A program made the position numbers and the translations under genes. The notes under the pieces are model-generated. The model was given only the letters and a program-made list of their open reading frames with translations. It was not told the DNA's origin and ran no database searches. DNA of 53,304 nt, taken from the NCBI GenBank assembly GCA_964353115.1, contig CAYGUI010000004.1, forward strand, positions 1 through 53,304. Direction: 5' to 3'. Source of the DNA: CAYGUI01 sp964353115 (GTDB lineage Bacteria; Pseudomonadota; Gammaproteobacteria; JAGOUU01). Below, in pieces: positions 41,475 to 50,923 of this stretch. Position 1 is the stretch's first letter, and every line of letters starts with the position of its first letter.

Positions 41475-43567
41475 GTACCGTTGTTAAAAAAATAGAAGAG
41501 TTAAAAAAGTTAATTAACAAATACAATTATCAATATTACATTGAAGATGCCCCAACTGTTCCGGATAGTGAATATGATAGGTTATTTAAAGAATTACAAA
41601 AGTTAGAACAAAATCATCCTGATTTAATAACACATGATTCCCCGACTCAAAGAGTAGGTAATACCCCATTAAAGGAATTTCATACCGTTCAGCATTTAAA
41701 ACCAATGTTATCTCTTGATAATGTTTTTTCTGATGAAGAGTTAGAAAATTTTTTTAAAAAAATAAAAAATAGACTACCAGAGTTAAATTTAGAAAAATTA
41801 GAAATTATTGCAGAGCCAAAAATAGATGGCTTAGCAATTAGTTTGTTATATGAAAATGGTGTGCTTGTTAGAGGGGCTACAAGGGGAGATGGTATTAACG
41901 GCGAAGATATCACTCAAAATATTCGAACTATAAATAGCATTCCATTAAAATTATATGGCGATAATATTCCAGCCAAACTTGAAGTTCGCGGCGAAATATA
42001 TATGCCAAAAAAAGGTTTTTTAGAACTTAATCAAGGGAATTTAAAAAAAGGCCTGAAAATTTTTGCTAATCCGCGTAACGCAGCAGCTGGGAGTGTTAGA
42101 CAATTAGATTCAAAAATTACAGCGGCACGGCCATTGAGTATTTTTTGTTATGATTTGGATGTTGTTGGACTGGATTCCCGCCTGCGCGGGAATGACGGAG
42201 TAGAGCGCGGGAATGACGGAGTAGAGCGCGGGAATGACGGAGTAGAGCGCGGGAATGACGGAACCCATAAAGAATCTATTAATTTATTAAAAAAATTAGG
42301 TTTTGTTACTAATCAAGAGATAAAGCTTTGTCATGGAATAAAAGACTGCATAAAATTTTATAATAATATTCTTAAAAATCGTGATAATTTACCATATGAT
42401 ATCGATGGGGTAGTTTATAAAGTAAATAGCTTTGAGCTGCAAAAAAAATTAGGTTTTGTAGCGCGAGCACCTCGTTTTATGGTGGCACATAAATTTCCAG
42501 CAACAGAAGAAGTTACACAGGTTTTGTCAGTAGATTTTCAAGTTGGTCGCACTGGTGTTTTAACTCCAGTGGCTCGATTAGAGCCGGTAAATATTGCTGG
42601 AGTTATAGTAAGTAATGCCACATTGCATAATCTTGATGAAATAAAACGTAAAGATATAAAAATTAATGACTATGTTTATGTGAGACGTGCTGGAGATGTG
42701 ATCCCAGAAATAGTGTCAGTAATAACGGATAAGCGTGATAAAAATAATAAATTAATAAATATTAAAATACCCACAGAATGTCCGATTTGTAAATCTCATG
42801 TTTTTAAATTAGAGGATCAATCTGCTCTGCGTTGTAGCGGTGGTTTATATTGCAAAGCGCAACGAAAAGAATCTATTAAGCATTTTGTATCTAAAAAGGC
42901 GCTAAATATTGAAGGTCTTGGTGATAAGCTTATTGAATTATTAGTTGATAACAATATTATCAACTCAGTGGCTGATTTATTTAAATTAAAGCAAGAAGAC
43001 ATATTAGATCTTGAACGCATGGGGCCAAAGCTAGCTAATAATATTATTTCAAATATTGAAAAAGCTAAAAATACTACTTTAGCGCGTTTAATTTATGCGT
43101 TAGGAATTAAGGAAGTCGGGGAAGTTACTGCGCGCAGTTTAGCTCTAAACTTTGGAAGCATAGAAAAATTATCAATGGCAAAATTTGATGACTTAATAGT
43201 AATCAATGATATAGGTGAAGTGGTTGCCAACAGCATAGTTGATTTTTTTGCTGAGCAGCATAATCAAGAAATTATTAAAAATTTAAAAATTTACGGTGTT
43301 AAATACGAAGAAGTTGTTAATAATAATAAAAACAACATATTGGCAAATAAAACTTATGTCATTACTGGCACTTTCAGCAGTATGGATAGAGAAGAAGCTA
43401 AAGCTGAATTATTAAAATTAGGAGCGAAAGTATCGTCTAGTGTCTCTAAAAAAACTACTGCGGTTATTGCAGGCGAGAAAGCTGGCAGTAAACTTGATAA
43501 GGCTCACGAACTTGGTGTGGCAGTTCTTTTTGAACAAGATTTTTTAAAATTGATTAATAAAAAATAG
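41471..43567 (+). CDS. ligA: NAD-dependent DNA ligase LigA with an in-frame tandem-repeat insertion
   Basis: Seals nicks in replication and repair, using NAD. The 698 residues include domain Ia (YNYQYYIEDAPTVPDSEYDR), the adenylation lysine in IAEPKIDGLAISLLYE near 116, RGDGINGEDIT, the OB fold, the Cys4 zinc finger (CPICKSH...CSGGLYCKA near 437-460), HhH motifs and the BRCT domain (NNILANKTYVITGTFSSMDR near 619). After FCYDLDVVG a stretch of about 30 residues (235-264) has no counterpart in E. coli LigA. It consists of DSRLRGNDG and three VERGNDG units and comes from a family B repeat. The length surplus over E. coli (671) matches. All catalytic residues appear intact, so the enzyme is probably functional. 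Confidence 0.98.
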   Translation: MSTVVKKIEELKKLINKYNYQYYIEDAPTVPDSEYDRLFKELQKLEQNHPDLITHDSPTQRVGNTPLKEFHTVQHLKPMLSLDNVFSDEELENFFKKIKNRLPELNLEKLEIIAEPKIDGLAISLLYENGVLVRGATRGDGINGEDITQNIRTINSIPLKLYGDNIPAKLEVRGEIYMPKKGFLELNQGNLKKGLKIFANPRNAAAGSVRQLDSKITAARPLSIFCYDLDVVGLDSRLRGNDGVERGNDGVERGNDGVERGNDGTHKESINLLKKLGFVTNQEIKLCHGIKDCIKFYNNILKNRDNLPYDIDGVVYKVNSFELQKKLGFVARAPRFMVAHKFPATEEVTQVLSVDFQVGRTGVLTPVARLEPVNIAGVIVSNATLHNLDEIKRKDIKINDYVYVRRAGDVIPEIVSVITDKRDKNNKLINIKIPTECPICKSHVFKLEDQSALRCSGGLYCKAQRKESIKHFVSKKALNIEGLGDKLIELLVDNNIINSVADLFKLKQEDILDLERMGPKLANNIISNIEKAKNTTLARLIYALGIKEVGEVTARSLALNFGSIEKLSMAKFDDLIVINDIGEVVANSIVDFFAEQHNQEIIKNLKIYGVKYEEVVNNNKNNILANKTYVITGTFSSMDREEAKAELLKLGAKVSSSVSKKTTAVIAGEKAGSKLDKAHELGVAVLFEQDFLKLINKK
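42173..42261 (+). repeat. Family B repeat with three 21-bp tandem units inside ligA
   Basis: GATTCCCGCCTGCGCGGGAA followed by TGACGG is the family B hairpin (stem TTCCCGC/GCGGGAA). It is followed by three identical 21-bp units (AGTAGAGCGCGGGAATGACG plus G) at 42199-42219, 42220-42240 and 42241-42261. Each unit repeats the right half of the hairpin. Because 21 is divisible by three, each adds the seven residues VERGNDG without changing frame. The identity of the units points to recent expansion. Confidence 0.95.
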
Positions 43568-43575
43568 GAGAAATT

Positions 43576-44004
43576 ATGAAACTTTATAAACATATTTTGT
43601 ATGCAACCGATTTAATGTCCGAATCAGAAGATGTTGCAGAAAAAGTTAGAAAAATGGCAGATCTTTTTGGTGCTAAATTATCACTAGTTCATGTAGTTGA
43701 AAACGTGCCAACAGCATATGGAAGTCCAGTAGTTCTTGATGTAGAAGTGACACTGCATGATGAAGCAATGGAATCACTAAAAAAATTATCAAAAAAGTTA
43801 GAAGTAAAAGAAGAGGATGCTCATATTTTAACTGGTTCAACTAAGCCTCAAGTTATTGAATTATCAGAAAAATTAGAGATTGATTTAATCGTTGTGGGTA
43901 GCCATGGTCGTCATGGTTTAGCTCTCTTATTAGGCTCTACTGCAAATGCTGTTCTTGATGGCTCTTTATGTGATGTTTTAGCAGTAAAAATAACAGAAAA
44001 TTAG
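43576..44004 (+). CDS. Universal stress protein, UspA family
   Basis: A small cytosolic nucleotide-binding stress protein. The 142 residues have the family's start (YKHILYATDLMSESEDVAEK) and the C-terminal ATP-binding motif VVGSHGRHGLALLLGSTANA near 111-130 (G-x2-G-x9-GST), so it is probably of the ATP-binding type. AGGAG precedes the ATG. It lies 8 bases after ligA and may be transcribed with it. A decayed family B repeat separates it from the GDH gene. Confidence 0.95.
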   Translation: MKLYKHILYATDLMSESEDVAEKVRKMADLFGAKLSLVHVVENVPTAYGSPVVLDVEVTLHDEAMESLKKLSKKLEVKEEDAHILTGSTKPQVIELSEKLEIDLIVVGSHGRHGLALLLGSTANAVLDGSLCDVLAVKITEN

Positions 44005-44038
44005 GTATTGAACTTTCTGATGATGGTGATATAGTATC

Positions 44039-44066
44039 TTGATTCCCGTTTTCGTGGGAATGGCGT
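44039..44066 (+). repeat. Palindromic repeat, family B, short intergenic copy
   Basis: TTGATTCCCGTTTTCGTGGG followed by AATGGCGT has the layout of the family B hairpin (GATTCCCGCCTTCGCGGGAATGACG) with several substitutions; ATTCCC/GGGAAT still pair. It lies 21 bases before the GTG start of the GDH gene. There is no T tract, so it is not a clear terminator. Confidence 0.75.
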
Positions 44067-44087
44067 AAAAAAAAAGAGGATTCAACC

Positions 44088-47000
44088 GTGGCCGCATTTG
44101 AAATGACCAAAGAAAAAATTCTGCATAAATTAGAAGAACTTATTCAGAATAAGCATGATGAAAAAGAGGCGAAAATATTAATAGCTTTCATGCGCTTTTA
44201 TTTTAACATGGTATCGGTTGAAGATTTGCTAAATAAAAGCATTAGTGACCTCTATTCATTACTACTATCTCATTGGGATTTATTAAAATTATATATTGCA
44301 AAAAAATCTTCAGGGATTAGACTTTATAACCCATCTTTTAAAGAATCTGGCTGGGAGTCTCAAAATACTATTCTTGAGATAATTCATGATGATATGCCAT
44401 TTATTATCGACTCAATTCGTAATGAAATAGTAAATTTAGGCTTAGATGCTGAAGTTATATTTTCACCAGGGGCTTTATGGTTCGATATAAAAGGTGAAGA
44501 TATTTTATCGGTACAAAAATATTCCAAGGAAGAAAAAGGCCGCCGTATCGCGGTTATTTATATAGAAATTAATAAAGTAACAGATGAAGAGTTATTAAAA
44601 AATATTTTAACTAGTCTTGAAAATACTTTATACGATATAAAAATAATTGTTGAAGACTGGCAAAAAATGCGCAATCTTGCATTAGAATCAGCCAAGTCTT
44701 TATCAAAAGTAGATTCTGAAACTCATGATTTTTTAAATTGGCTTTCAAATGATAACTTTACTTTTTTGGGTGCCTGCGATTACTCAATAGATAAAGATAA
44801 TAATTTACATTTTATTGAAAAATCAGGACTAGGTTTTTTATCTGAAGATAAAAGTCGAACTTTTGCGCAAGATATAAAATATTTACCACGAGAATCTTGT
44901 GCGTTACATAATCCTGATAATGTTATTGCTATCGGCAAAATGGAGCGTCGCTCTACTGTGCACAGACGCGCATATATGGATTATGTTGGAGTTAAGCTGT
45001 TCTCTAAAAAGAATAAATGCATTGGTGAAAGGCGTTTTATAGGTTTATATACCTATCGTGCTTATAACGCTGATCCAATGGAAATTCCATTACTACGCGG
45101 TAAAATGCAAAATATTTTATCACGCTCTACTTTATTATCAGATAGTAATGCCGGCAAGAATCTTATTAATATATTATCAACTTTCCCACGTGATGATTTA
45201 TTTCAAGCTACTGAAGAAGAGCTTTATAGTACTGTTATGGGTGTTATGCAAATTCAAGAGCGCCCAATTTTACGTGTTTTTATTCGAAAAGATCAGTATG
45301 GCCGATATTGCTCGTGCTTAGTTTTTGTGCCACGAGATATTTTTGGATCCTCACTAAGACAAAAAATAGGTAATATTTTAAAAGAGCGTCTAAACGGCGA
45401 AGAAATAAATTTTTCAACGCGGTTTTCAGAATCAATTTTAGCTCGTACTCATTTTAATGTTCGAGTTAAAGAAGGAGAAGCAATATCTGAATTTAATACC
45501 AAAGAAATTGAGAATGAAATAATTGAGGCTACTAAAACGTGGACTGATAATTTAGAGATAAATTTATTAAAATCTTATGACGAAGAAAAAGCCGAAAAAA
45601 TATCAAGACAGCTACTTGGTGCTTTTCCAGATGCATATCAATTAAGATATAGCCCTGAAGCGGCACTTCATGATATTAAAATAATTAAAGATATTGATAG
45701 CAATAATCCGCTTAGAACTACTGTTTACAGTAAAAGTAAAAACTCAAATTCATGGATATTTAAATTATTTAGATTAAATGAAGGGTTAATTTTAACTGAT
45801 ATTTTGCCAATTTTAGAAAATTTAGGAATGTTAGTTATTGGCGAAAACTCTTTTGAATTATGCCTAAATGATGGCAATAAAATCTGGTTGCATGAGTTTG
45901 AAGTTAAGCCATTATCAGCAGACGTAGATTTAAAAGACGTTCGCGATAATTTTCAGTCATGTTTTTATAATGTTTGGTATGAAAATGCTGGAAACGATTA
46001 TTTTAACCGTTTGATTTTAGCTGCTAATTTAACTTGGCGTGAAATTGTTATTTTGCGCTCTTATGCCAAATACTTTAAGCAAATTGGTTTTAATTTAAGT
46101 GAGCAATATATTCAAACTACATTGATCAATAATATTGATGTTGTTAAAGAATTAATAAAATTATTTATGGTTCGCCTAAGTCCTTTTGTAATCAAAGGAG
46201 ATAGCGCCGAAGAAATAGAAGATTCCATAAATAAGTATTTAGATAGTATTCAAAACATTGATGAAGATCGAATATTGCGTCAATATTTGAGCGTTATAAA
46301 AGCAACTTTACGAACAAATTATTTTCAAAAAGAATCATCAGGGCAGAGTAAGCCATATGTATCGTTTAAATTAAAATCTGATGAAATAATAGGTGTACCA
46401 AAACCTGTTCCAATGTATGAAGTATTTGTATACTCACCACAAGTTGAAGGTGTTCATTTACGTAGTGGTAAAGTGGCACGCGGTGGTTTGCGTTGGTCAG
46501 ATAGACGTGAAGATTATCGAACAGAAGTATTGGGTTTAATGAAAGCACAACAAGTTAAGAATGCTGTAATAGTTCCATCTGGTGCTAAAGGTGGTTTTGT
46601 TGTTAAAAAAATTCCAGAAAAATGCTCGAATGAAGAGCGTATGGAAATAGTAATAAACTGCTATTCAATGTTTATCCGTGGATTATTAGATATTACTGAT
46701 AATTTAATTGAAGATCTTGTTGTTGCGCCAGAAAATGTTAAGCGCTTAGACGGCGATGATTATTACTTAGTAGTGGCTGCAGATAAAGGAACAGCTACTT
46801 TCTCTGATATAGCTAATAAAATAGCACAAGAATATAATTTCTGGTTAGGCGATGCTTTTGCTTCCGGTGGTAGTGCTGGTTACGATCATAAAAAAATGGG
46901 TATTACTGCGCGTGGTGCTTGGGAATCGGTAAAACGTCATTTTCATGAATTAGATAAAGATATTCAAAAAGAAGATTTTACGGCAATTGGTATTGGTGAT

Positions 47001-48884
47001 ATGAGTGGTGATGTTTTTGGTAACGGAATGTTGTTATCAAAACATATTCGCCTTGTTGCGGCGTTTAATCATATGCATATTTTTATTGATCCAAATCCTG
47101 ATGCAGCTATAAGCTTTGAAGAGCGTGAAAGATTATTTAATTTACCGCGTTCAAGTTGGACTGATTATGATTTAAATCTGATTTCAGCTGGTGGTGGTGT
47201 ATTTAGCCGTAGTAGTAAATACATTACTGTTACAGATGAAATGAAAGAAATTTTTGGTATTAATAAATCATTAATACAGCCTAATGAATTAATTAGATTG
47301 CTTTTACAAGCTGATGTTGATTTATTATGGAACGGTGGTATTGGAACTTATGTTAAAGCACAAGAAGAAAATAATCTTCAAGTGGGAGATAGAAGCAATG
47401 ATGCCATTCGTATTAATGGTAAGCAGCTGCACTGTAAAGTAGTTGGTGAAGGCGGAAACCTAGGTTTAACGCAATTGGGACGTATTGAAGCCGCTTTAAA
47501 TGGTGTTAAATTATTTACTGATTTTATTGACAACTCTGCTGGCGTTGATTGCTCTGATCATGAAGTTAATATCAAAATTTTACTTAACAGTGCTATAAAA
47601 TCTGGAAAAATAGATAATGATGCTCGTAATGAGCTATTAGCAAGCATGACTGATAATGTTGCTGAGTTAGTGTTACGTAATAATTATGAGCAAGGACAGG
47701 CAATTAGTTTTGCAACCATGCGCTCACCTTTAACAGTGGAAGAATATTCACGATTTATGCTGCAGCTTAAAAAAGCAGGGCAATTAGATATAAAAATAGA
47801 ATATTTGCCAGATTCAAGTAAAGTTGAAGAAAGAAGATCTAATCAATTAGGTTTTGTAGGTCCTGAGATTGCAATTTTGTTATCGTATAGTAAAAATTTA
47901 TTAACAGCAGAATTATTACAGTTTGATTTATTAAACAATGATATTTTAATTAAATATTTAGAAAAAGAATTTCCAAGTGAAATTATAGATAAATATTACG
48001 ATGAAATGCTAAACCATAGTTTGCGCAAAGAAATTGTGGCAACGCAACTTAGTAATCAAATAATAAATCGCATGGGGATTACTTATGTTAAACGCTTATA
48101 TGATGAAACTGGTGCTAGCACTGCTGACATAGTTAGCGCACATTTAATTGCAGATAAAGTTTTTGAGTTTGATGCTTTATGGAAGCAAATTGAAAATTTA
48201 TCAGGCGTAGAAACGGCTGTGCAGTATTCTATAATGTTTGATTTGGTACGCTTAGTTCGTAGAAGTACACGTTGGTTCTTGCGCAATGGTCGTGAAAATT
48301 TAGATGTTAATGGAAATATAGATAAATTTAAAGATAATCTGCAAAATTTATGGACAAGTTTAGAGCAATTATTACCAGAAAATGAAGTAGAAAAATTAGT
48401 AGAATTACGTGAAAAATATCGTGAAGCCAATATACCAGATGAAATAATTAATAAAATTATTACCATTCGTCCATTATATTCAGCGCTAGATATTATAGAA
48501 ATTGCTATTGGCAATAATTTAGATGTTAATTTTGTAGCAAAATCTTATTATGCCTTAGGTTCATGCTTAAGCTTGGCTGAATTTCGCGAAAAACTAAGCA
48601 GTAATCCAGTTGATGATAACTGGGATGCTCTTGCTCGTGCCGGAATTAGAGATGATATTGATTATTATCAGCGCGAAATAGTATTAGGATTTCTTAAAAA
48701 TAATGAAATTACTGAAATTGACTCAGTAGAAATTATTGAGAAATGGTTAGAAAATTTCTCATCACTAGTTATTAGATGGCGATCAATCTTAGCTGATTTA
48801 CGCGGCTCAAAATCGCAAGAATTTACTATTTTTGCTGTCGCTGTGCGAGAGTTGATGGACTTGGCACAAATAAGTAGGCAATAA
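44088..48884 (+). CDS. gdhB: NAD-specific glutamate dehydrogenase, large (about 180-kDa) class
   Basis: Catalyses glutamate to 2-oxoglutarate and ammonium with NAD, the catabolic direction. The 1,598 residues match the large single-chain GDH class of Pseudomonas, Legionella and Rickettsia. A long N-terminal regulatory half (ACT-like, HDDMPFIIDSIRNEIVNLGL near 104) is followed by the catalytic part: GLRWSDRREDYRTEVLGLMK near 799 and VPSGAKGGFVVKKIPEK near 828 with the catalytic lysines. FASGGSAGYDHKKMGITARG near 924 and IGIGDMSGDVFGNGMLLSKH near 967 (cofactor fold) follow. The start is GTG at 44088, 7 bases after AGAGGA. Glutamate use as a carbon source fits an amino-acid-feeding intracellular life. 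Confidence 0.96.
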   Translation: MAAFEMTKEKILHKLEELIQNKHDEKEAKILIAFMRFYFNMVSVEDLLNKSISDLYSLLLSHWDLLKLYIAKKSSGIRLYNPSFKESGWESQNTILEIIHDDMPFIIDSIRNEIVNLGLDAEVIFSPGALWFDIKGEDILSVQKYSKEEKGRRIAVIYIEINKVTDEELLKNILTSLENTLYDIKIIVEDWQKMRNLALESAKSLSKVDSETHDFLNWLSNDNFTFLGACDYSIDKDNNLHFIEKSGLGFLSEDKSRTFAQDIKYLPRESCALHNPDNVIAIGKMERRSTVHRRAYMDYVGVKLFSKKNKCIGERRFIGLYTYRAYNADPMEIPLLRGKMQNILSRSTLLSDSNAGKNLINILSTFPRDDLFQATEEELYSTVMGVMQIQERPILRVFIRKDQYGRYCSCLVFVPRDIFGSSLRQKIGNILKERLNGEEINFSTRFSESILARTHFNVRVKEGEAISEFNTKEIENEIIEATKTWTDNLEINLLKSYDEEKAEKISRQLLGAFPDAYQLRYSPEAALHDIKIIKDIDSNNPLRTTVYSKSKNSNSWIFKLFRLNEGLILTDILPILENLGMLVIGENSFELCLNDGNKIWLHEFEVKPLSADVDLKDVRDNFQSCFYNVWYENAGNDYFNRLILAANLTWREIVILRSYAKYFKQIGFNLSEQYIQTTLINNIDVVKELIKLFMVRLSPFVIKGDSAEEIEDSINKYLDSIQNIDEDRILRQYLSVIKATLRTNYFQKESSGQSKPYVSFKLKSDEIIGVPKPVPMYEVFVYSPQVEGVHLRSGKVARGGLRWSDRREDYRTEVLGLMKAQQVKNAVIVPSGAKGGFVVKKIPEKCSNEERMEIVINCYSMFIRGLLDITDNLIEDLVVAPENVKRLDGDDYYLVVAADKGTATFSDIANKIAQEYNFWLGDAFASGGSAGYDHKKMGITARGAWESVKRHFHELDKDIQKEDFTAIGIGDMSGDVFGNGMLLSKHIRLVAAFNHMHIFIDPNPDAAISFEERERLFNLPRSSWTDYDLNLISAGGGVFSRSSKYITVTDEMKEIFGINKSLIQPNELIRLLLQADVDLLWNGGIGTYVKAQEENNLQVGDRSNDAIRINGKQLHCKVVGEGGNLGLTQLGRIEAALNGVKLFTDFIDNSAGVDCSDHEVNIKILLNSAIKSGKIDNDARNELLASMTDNVAELVLRNNYEQGQAISFATMRSPLTVEEYSRFMLQLKKAGQLDIKIEYLPDSSKVEERRSNQLGFVGPEIAILLSYSKNLLTAELLQFDLLNNDILIKYLEKEFPSEIIDKYYDEMLNHSLRKEIVATQLSNQIINRMGITYVKRLYDETGASTADIVSAHLIADKVFEFDALWKQIENLSGVETAVQYSIMFDLVRLVRRSTRWFLRNGRENLDVNGNIDKFKDNLQNLWTSLEQLLPENEVEKLVELREKYREANIPDEIINKIITIRPLYSALDIIEIAIGNNLDVNFVAKSYYALGSCLSLAEFREKLSSNPVDDNWDALARAGIRDDIDYYQREIVLGFLKNNEITEIDSVEIIEKWLENFSSLVIRWRSILADLRGSKSQEFTIFAVAVRELMDLAQISRQ

Positions 48885-48889
48885 TTATT

Positions 48890-49966
48890 ATGCTTAATTT
48901 GCTATATCGCCTTATTCGCCCGGTTTTATTTTTATTAGATCCGGAAACAGCGCATAAAGTGAGTTTGAGGTTTTTGAGGTTTTATTACGTCATTGCTCGT
49001 CGCTCTTCCGTCATTGCGAGCGCAGCGAAGCAATCTAGTTATAAAGACTCTGGATTGCTTCGCTGCGCTCGCAATGACGGAAACTCTTCTGGTCACAGTG
49101 ACATAAAAATTTTTGATCTTAGCTTCCCCAACAAAATCGGTCTTGCAGCAGGATTTGATAAAGACGGCGAATATATCGATGCTCTGTCGCAATTAGGTTT
49201 CGGCTTTATTGAAGTTGGTACCGTAACTCCGAAGCCACAGCCAGGTAATTCTAAACCACGATTATTCCGCATTACTAGTGAGCAGGCGATAGTAAATCGC
49301 ATGGGGTTTAATAATAAAGGCGTTGATAATCTAATTAACAATCTTAAAAAAACTAAATATTCAGGAATATTAGGTATAAATATTGGCAAAAATTATTTTA
49401 CTGAGATTCATAATGCCGTAAAAGATTACTTATTTTGCTTAGAAAAAGTTTATACCTATGCAGATTATATAGTTTGTAACATTTCATCTCCCAATACTGA
49501 AAATTTACGTGATTTACAATCAGATAAGTACTTCGCTGATCTATTTTTACCGCTTAAAAACAAGCAGCAAGAATTAGCAGAAAAATATAATAAATACGTG
49601 CCATTAGTAGTTAAAATAGCGCCAGATTTAAATAACGAAGAGATTATAAATCTTGCCAAAAACATTAAAAAATATAAATTAGATGGCGTTATTGCGACCA
49701 ATACTACTCTTGATCGAGATGTCTTAAAAAATAAAGATATTAATTATCAAGGTGGTATAAGCGGTGCACCATTATTTAATAAATCTAACAATGTTATAAA
49801 AATTCTACGTGAACATTTGTCGCATGAGATTCCAATTATTGGAGTTGGCGGAATTATGACAAAAGAAGACATTAAGACTAAACTAGCTATGGGGGCAGAT
49901 TTAGTTCAAATTTATAGTGGATTTATTTTTAATGGACCTAAAATAATATGCGAGAGTCACGGGTAA
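48890..49966 (+). CDS. pyrD: Dihydroorotate dehydrogenase (quinone), class 2, with in-frame repeat insertion
   Basis: Oxidises dihydroorotate to orotate with quinone as acceptor in pyrimidine synthesis. The 358 residues start with the membrane-associated helical part (LYRLIRPVLFLLDPETAHKV), then the barrel: NKIGLAAGFDKDGEYIDAL near 82-100, EVGTVTPKPQPGNSKPRLFR near 107, NRMGFNNKGVDN near 139, NISSPNTENLRDLQ near 198 with the class 2 catalytic Ser, and GVIATNTTLDR near 264. Between the helical part and the barrel lies an extra stretch (about 33-66, with VIASAAKQSS and LLRCARNDG) produced by a family A repeat. This explains the surplus over E. coli (336). The end overlaps the next gene by 19 bases. 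Confidence 0.97.
   Translation: MLNLLYRLIRPVLFLLDPETAHKVSLRFLRFYYVIARRSSVIASAAKQSSYKDSGLLRCARNDGNSSGHSDIKIFDLSFPNKIGLAAGFDKDGEYIDALSQLGFGFIEVGTVTPKPQPGNSKPRLFRITSEQAIVNRMGFNNKGVDNLINNLKKTKYSGILGINIGKNYFTEIHNAVKDYLFCLEKVYTYADYIVCNISSPNTENLRDLQSDKYFADLFLPLKNKQQELAEKYNKYVPLVVKIAPDLNNEEIINLAKNIKKYKLDGVIATNTTLDRDVLKNKDINYQGGISGAPLFNKSNNVIKILREHLSHEIPIIGVGGIMTKEDIKTKLAMGADLVQIYSGFIFNGPKIICESHG
48989..49082 (+). repeat. Palindromic repeat, family A, intact copy in frame inside pyrD
   Basis: The arms TTCCGTCATTGCGAGCGCAG+CGAAGCAATC (49006-49035) and its exact reverse complement (49053-49082) form a perfect 30-bp inverted repeat around the 17-base centre TAGTTATAAAGACTCTG. A partial extra left arm (CGTCATTGCTCGTCGCTC) precedes it from 48989. 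Perfect arms point to recent insertion or strong conservation. It is read through in frame in PyrD. Confidence 0.96.
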
Positions 49967-50850
49967 TTTATTCTGTTTTTTTACTATTAACGCTAGGGGT
50001 ACTGTGGGGCTCGGGTTACGTTTTAGCTAAATATGCCATAACTCACGGCGTCTATCCTTTAGGGTATAGCTTTTGGCAAAGCGTGGGCCCGGCGGTTATT
50101 TTATCTTTTATTTTATTAGTAACTAAAAAATACCGTGAGCTTACAATAAAATATATCCCTTTTTATATTTTTTGTGGTTTAGTCGGCATTGCTATTCCAA
50201 ATAGTAATATGTTTTTTGTCGCAGAGCATGTTCCCTCAGGATTATTATCGGCAGTTGTGAATACGGTTCCAGTCTTTACATATATTTTGGCGTTTATTTT
50301 CTTAAAAGAGCGCTTTAATTCTTGGACCTTTGTGGCATTAATATTAGTTGTAATAGCATTAGGTCTTTTATTTGTTCCAAATATTGAAATGTCGCATATT
50401 CCTGGATTAAAGAGCATTAAGTGGATTGGCTTGGCATTAATAACGCCATTGTGTTTTGCGAGCACAGCGGTTTTTTCATCTAAGTTTTTTCCAAAAGGTC
50501 ATGAGCCTTTGTCTTTAGCTGCCATGATGATGGTGAGCGCGAGTATAATTTTAATTCCAATAGTTATCTCAACAAATAGTTTTTATGTTATCAATAAATT
50601 CAATGGCCCAGAGCTTGCCATATTTGCTGAAATAATTTTATCGACTTTGGGATATGTGATTTTTTTTGAAATTCTTCGTGTTGCAGGCCCGGTATTCTAT
50701 GGTTTTATTTCCGCTGTTGTTGCCATGGTCGGCATTATTTTAGGATATGTTATCTTCGCTGAAAAAATTATTTTCATTGAAGGAGTTTCTATTTCATTAA
50801 TTTTAATTGGATTAATTCTTGCATCAGAAGGTTTGTTAAATAAAGCTTGA
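49948..50850 (+). CDS. EamA/DMT-family transporter
   Basis: The 300-residue protein has ten hydrophobic helices arranged as two EamA halves (about 8-140 and 155-295). The first half has GVLWGSGYVLAKYAITHGVY near 18 and NTVPVFTYILAFIFLKERFN near 103; the second has YVIFAEKIIFIEGVSISLIL near 267. Both show the family's E/KE-rich loop before the last helix of each half. The family exports metabolites or imports nucleotides or S-adenosylmethionine; the substrate cannot be told here. The ATG lies inside pyrD (19-base overlap), suggesting translational coupling. Confidence 0.88.
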   Translation: MRESRVIYSVFLLLTLGVLWGSGYVLAKYAITHGVYPLGYSFWQSVGPAVILSFILLVTKKYRELTIKYIPFYIFCGLVGIAIPNSNMFFVAEHVPSGLLSAVVNTVPVFTYILAFIFLKERFNSWTFVALILVVIALGLLFVPNIEMSHIPGLKSIKWIGLALITPLCFASTAVFSSKFFPKGHEPLSLAAMMMVSASIILIPIVISTNSFYVINKFNGPELAIFAEIILSTLGYVIFFEILRVAGPVFYGFISAVVAMVGIILGYVIFAEKIIFIEGVSISLILIGLILASEGLLNKA

Positions 50851-50859
50851 GTTCAGTAT

Positions 50860-50887
50860 TTGACTTTTAAAGCCCATGATATAAGAT
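50860..50887 (+). promoter_or_regulatory. Candidate promoter of the 444-aa orphan
   Basis: TTGACT and TAAGAT are separated by 16 bases; an overlapping TATAAG (50880-50885) is an alternative -10 at a shorter spacing. A clear AAGGAG ribosome site (50911-50916) lies 7 bases before ATG 50924. This indicates that the orphan is expressed separately from the upstream operon. Confidence 0.45.
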
Positions 50888-50923
50888 AAAAAAAGAGTGA
50901 TAAAAAATACAAGGAGTTAAAGG

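Noticed and set aside
42199..42261. 21-bp tandem units as a CRISPR array
   Set aside because: The units are directly adjacent with no unique spacers, lie in frame inside ligA, and have no cas genes nearby.
44039..44066. Hairpin before the GDH gene as an intrinsic terminator of uspA
   Set aside because: The stem is followed by an A tract, not a T tract, on the plus strand, and it matches the family B repeat instead.
32684..49082. Assigning the window to Rickettsia because of in-frame palindromic elements
   Set aside because: smc-zipA-ligA gene order and the presence of ZipA are gammaproteobacterial; Rickettsia is an alphaproteobacterium without zipA.
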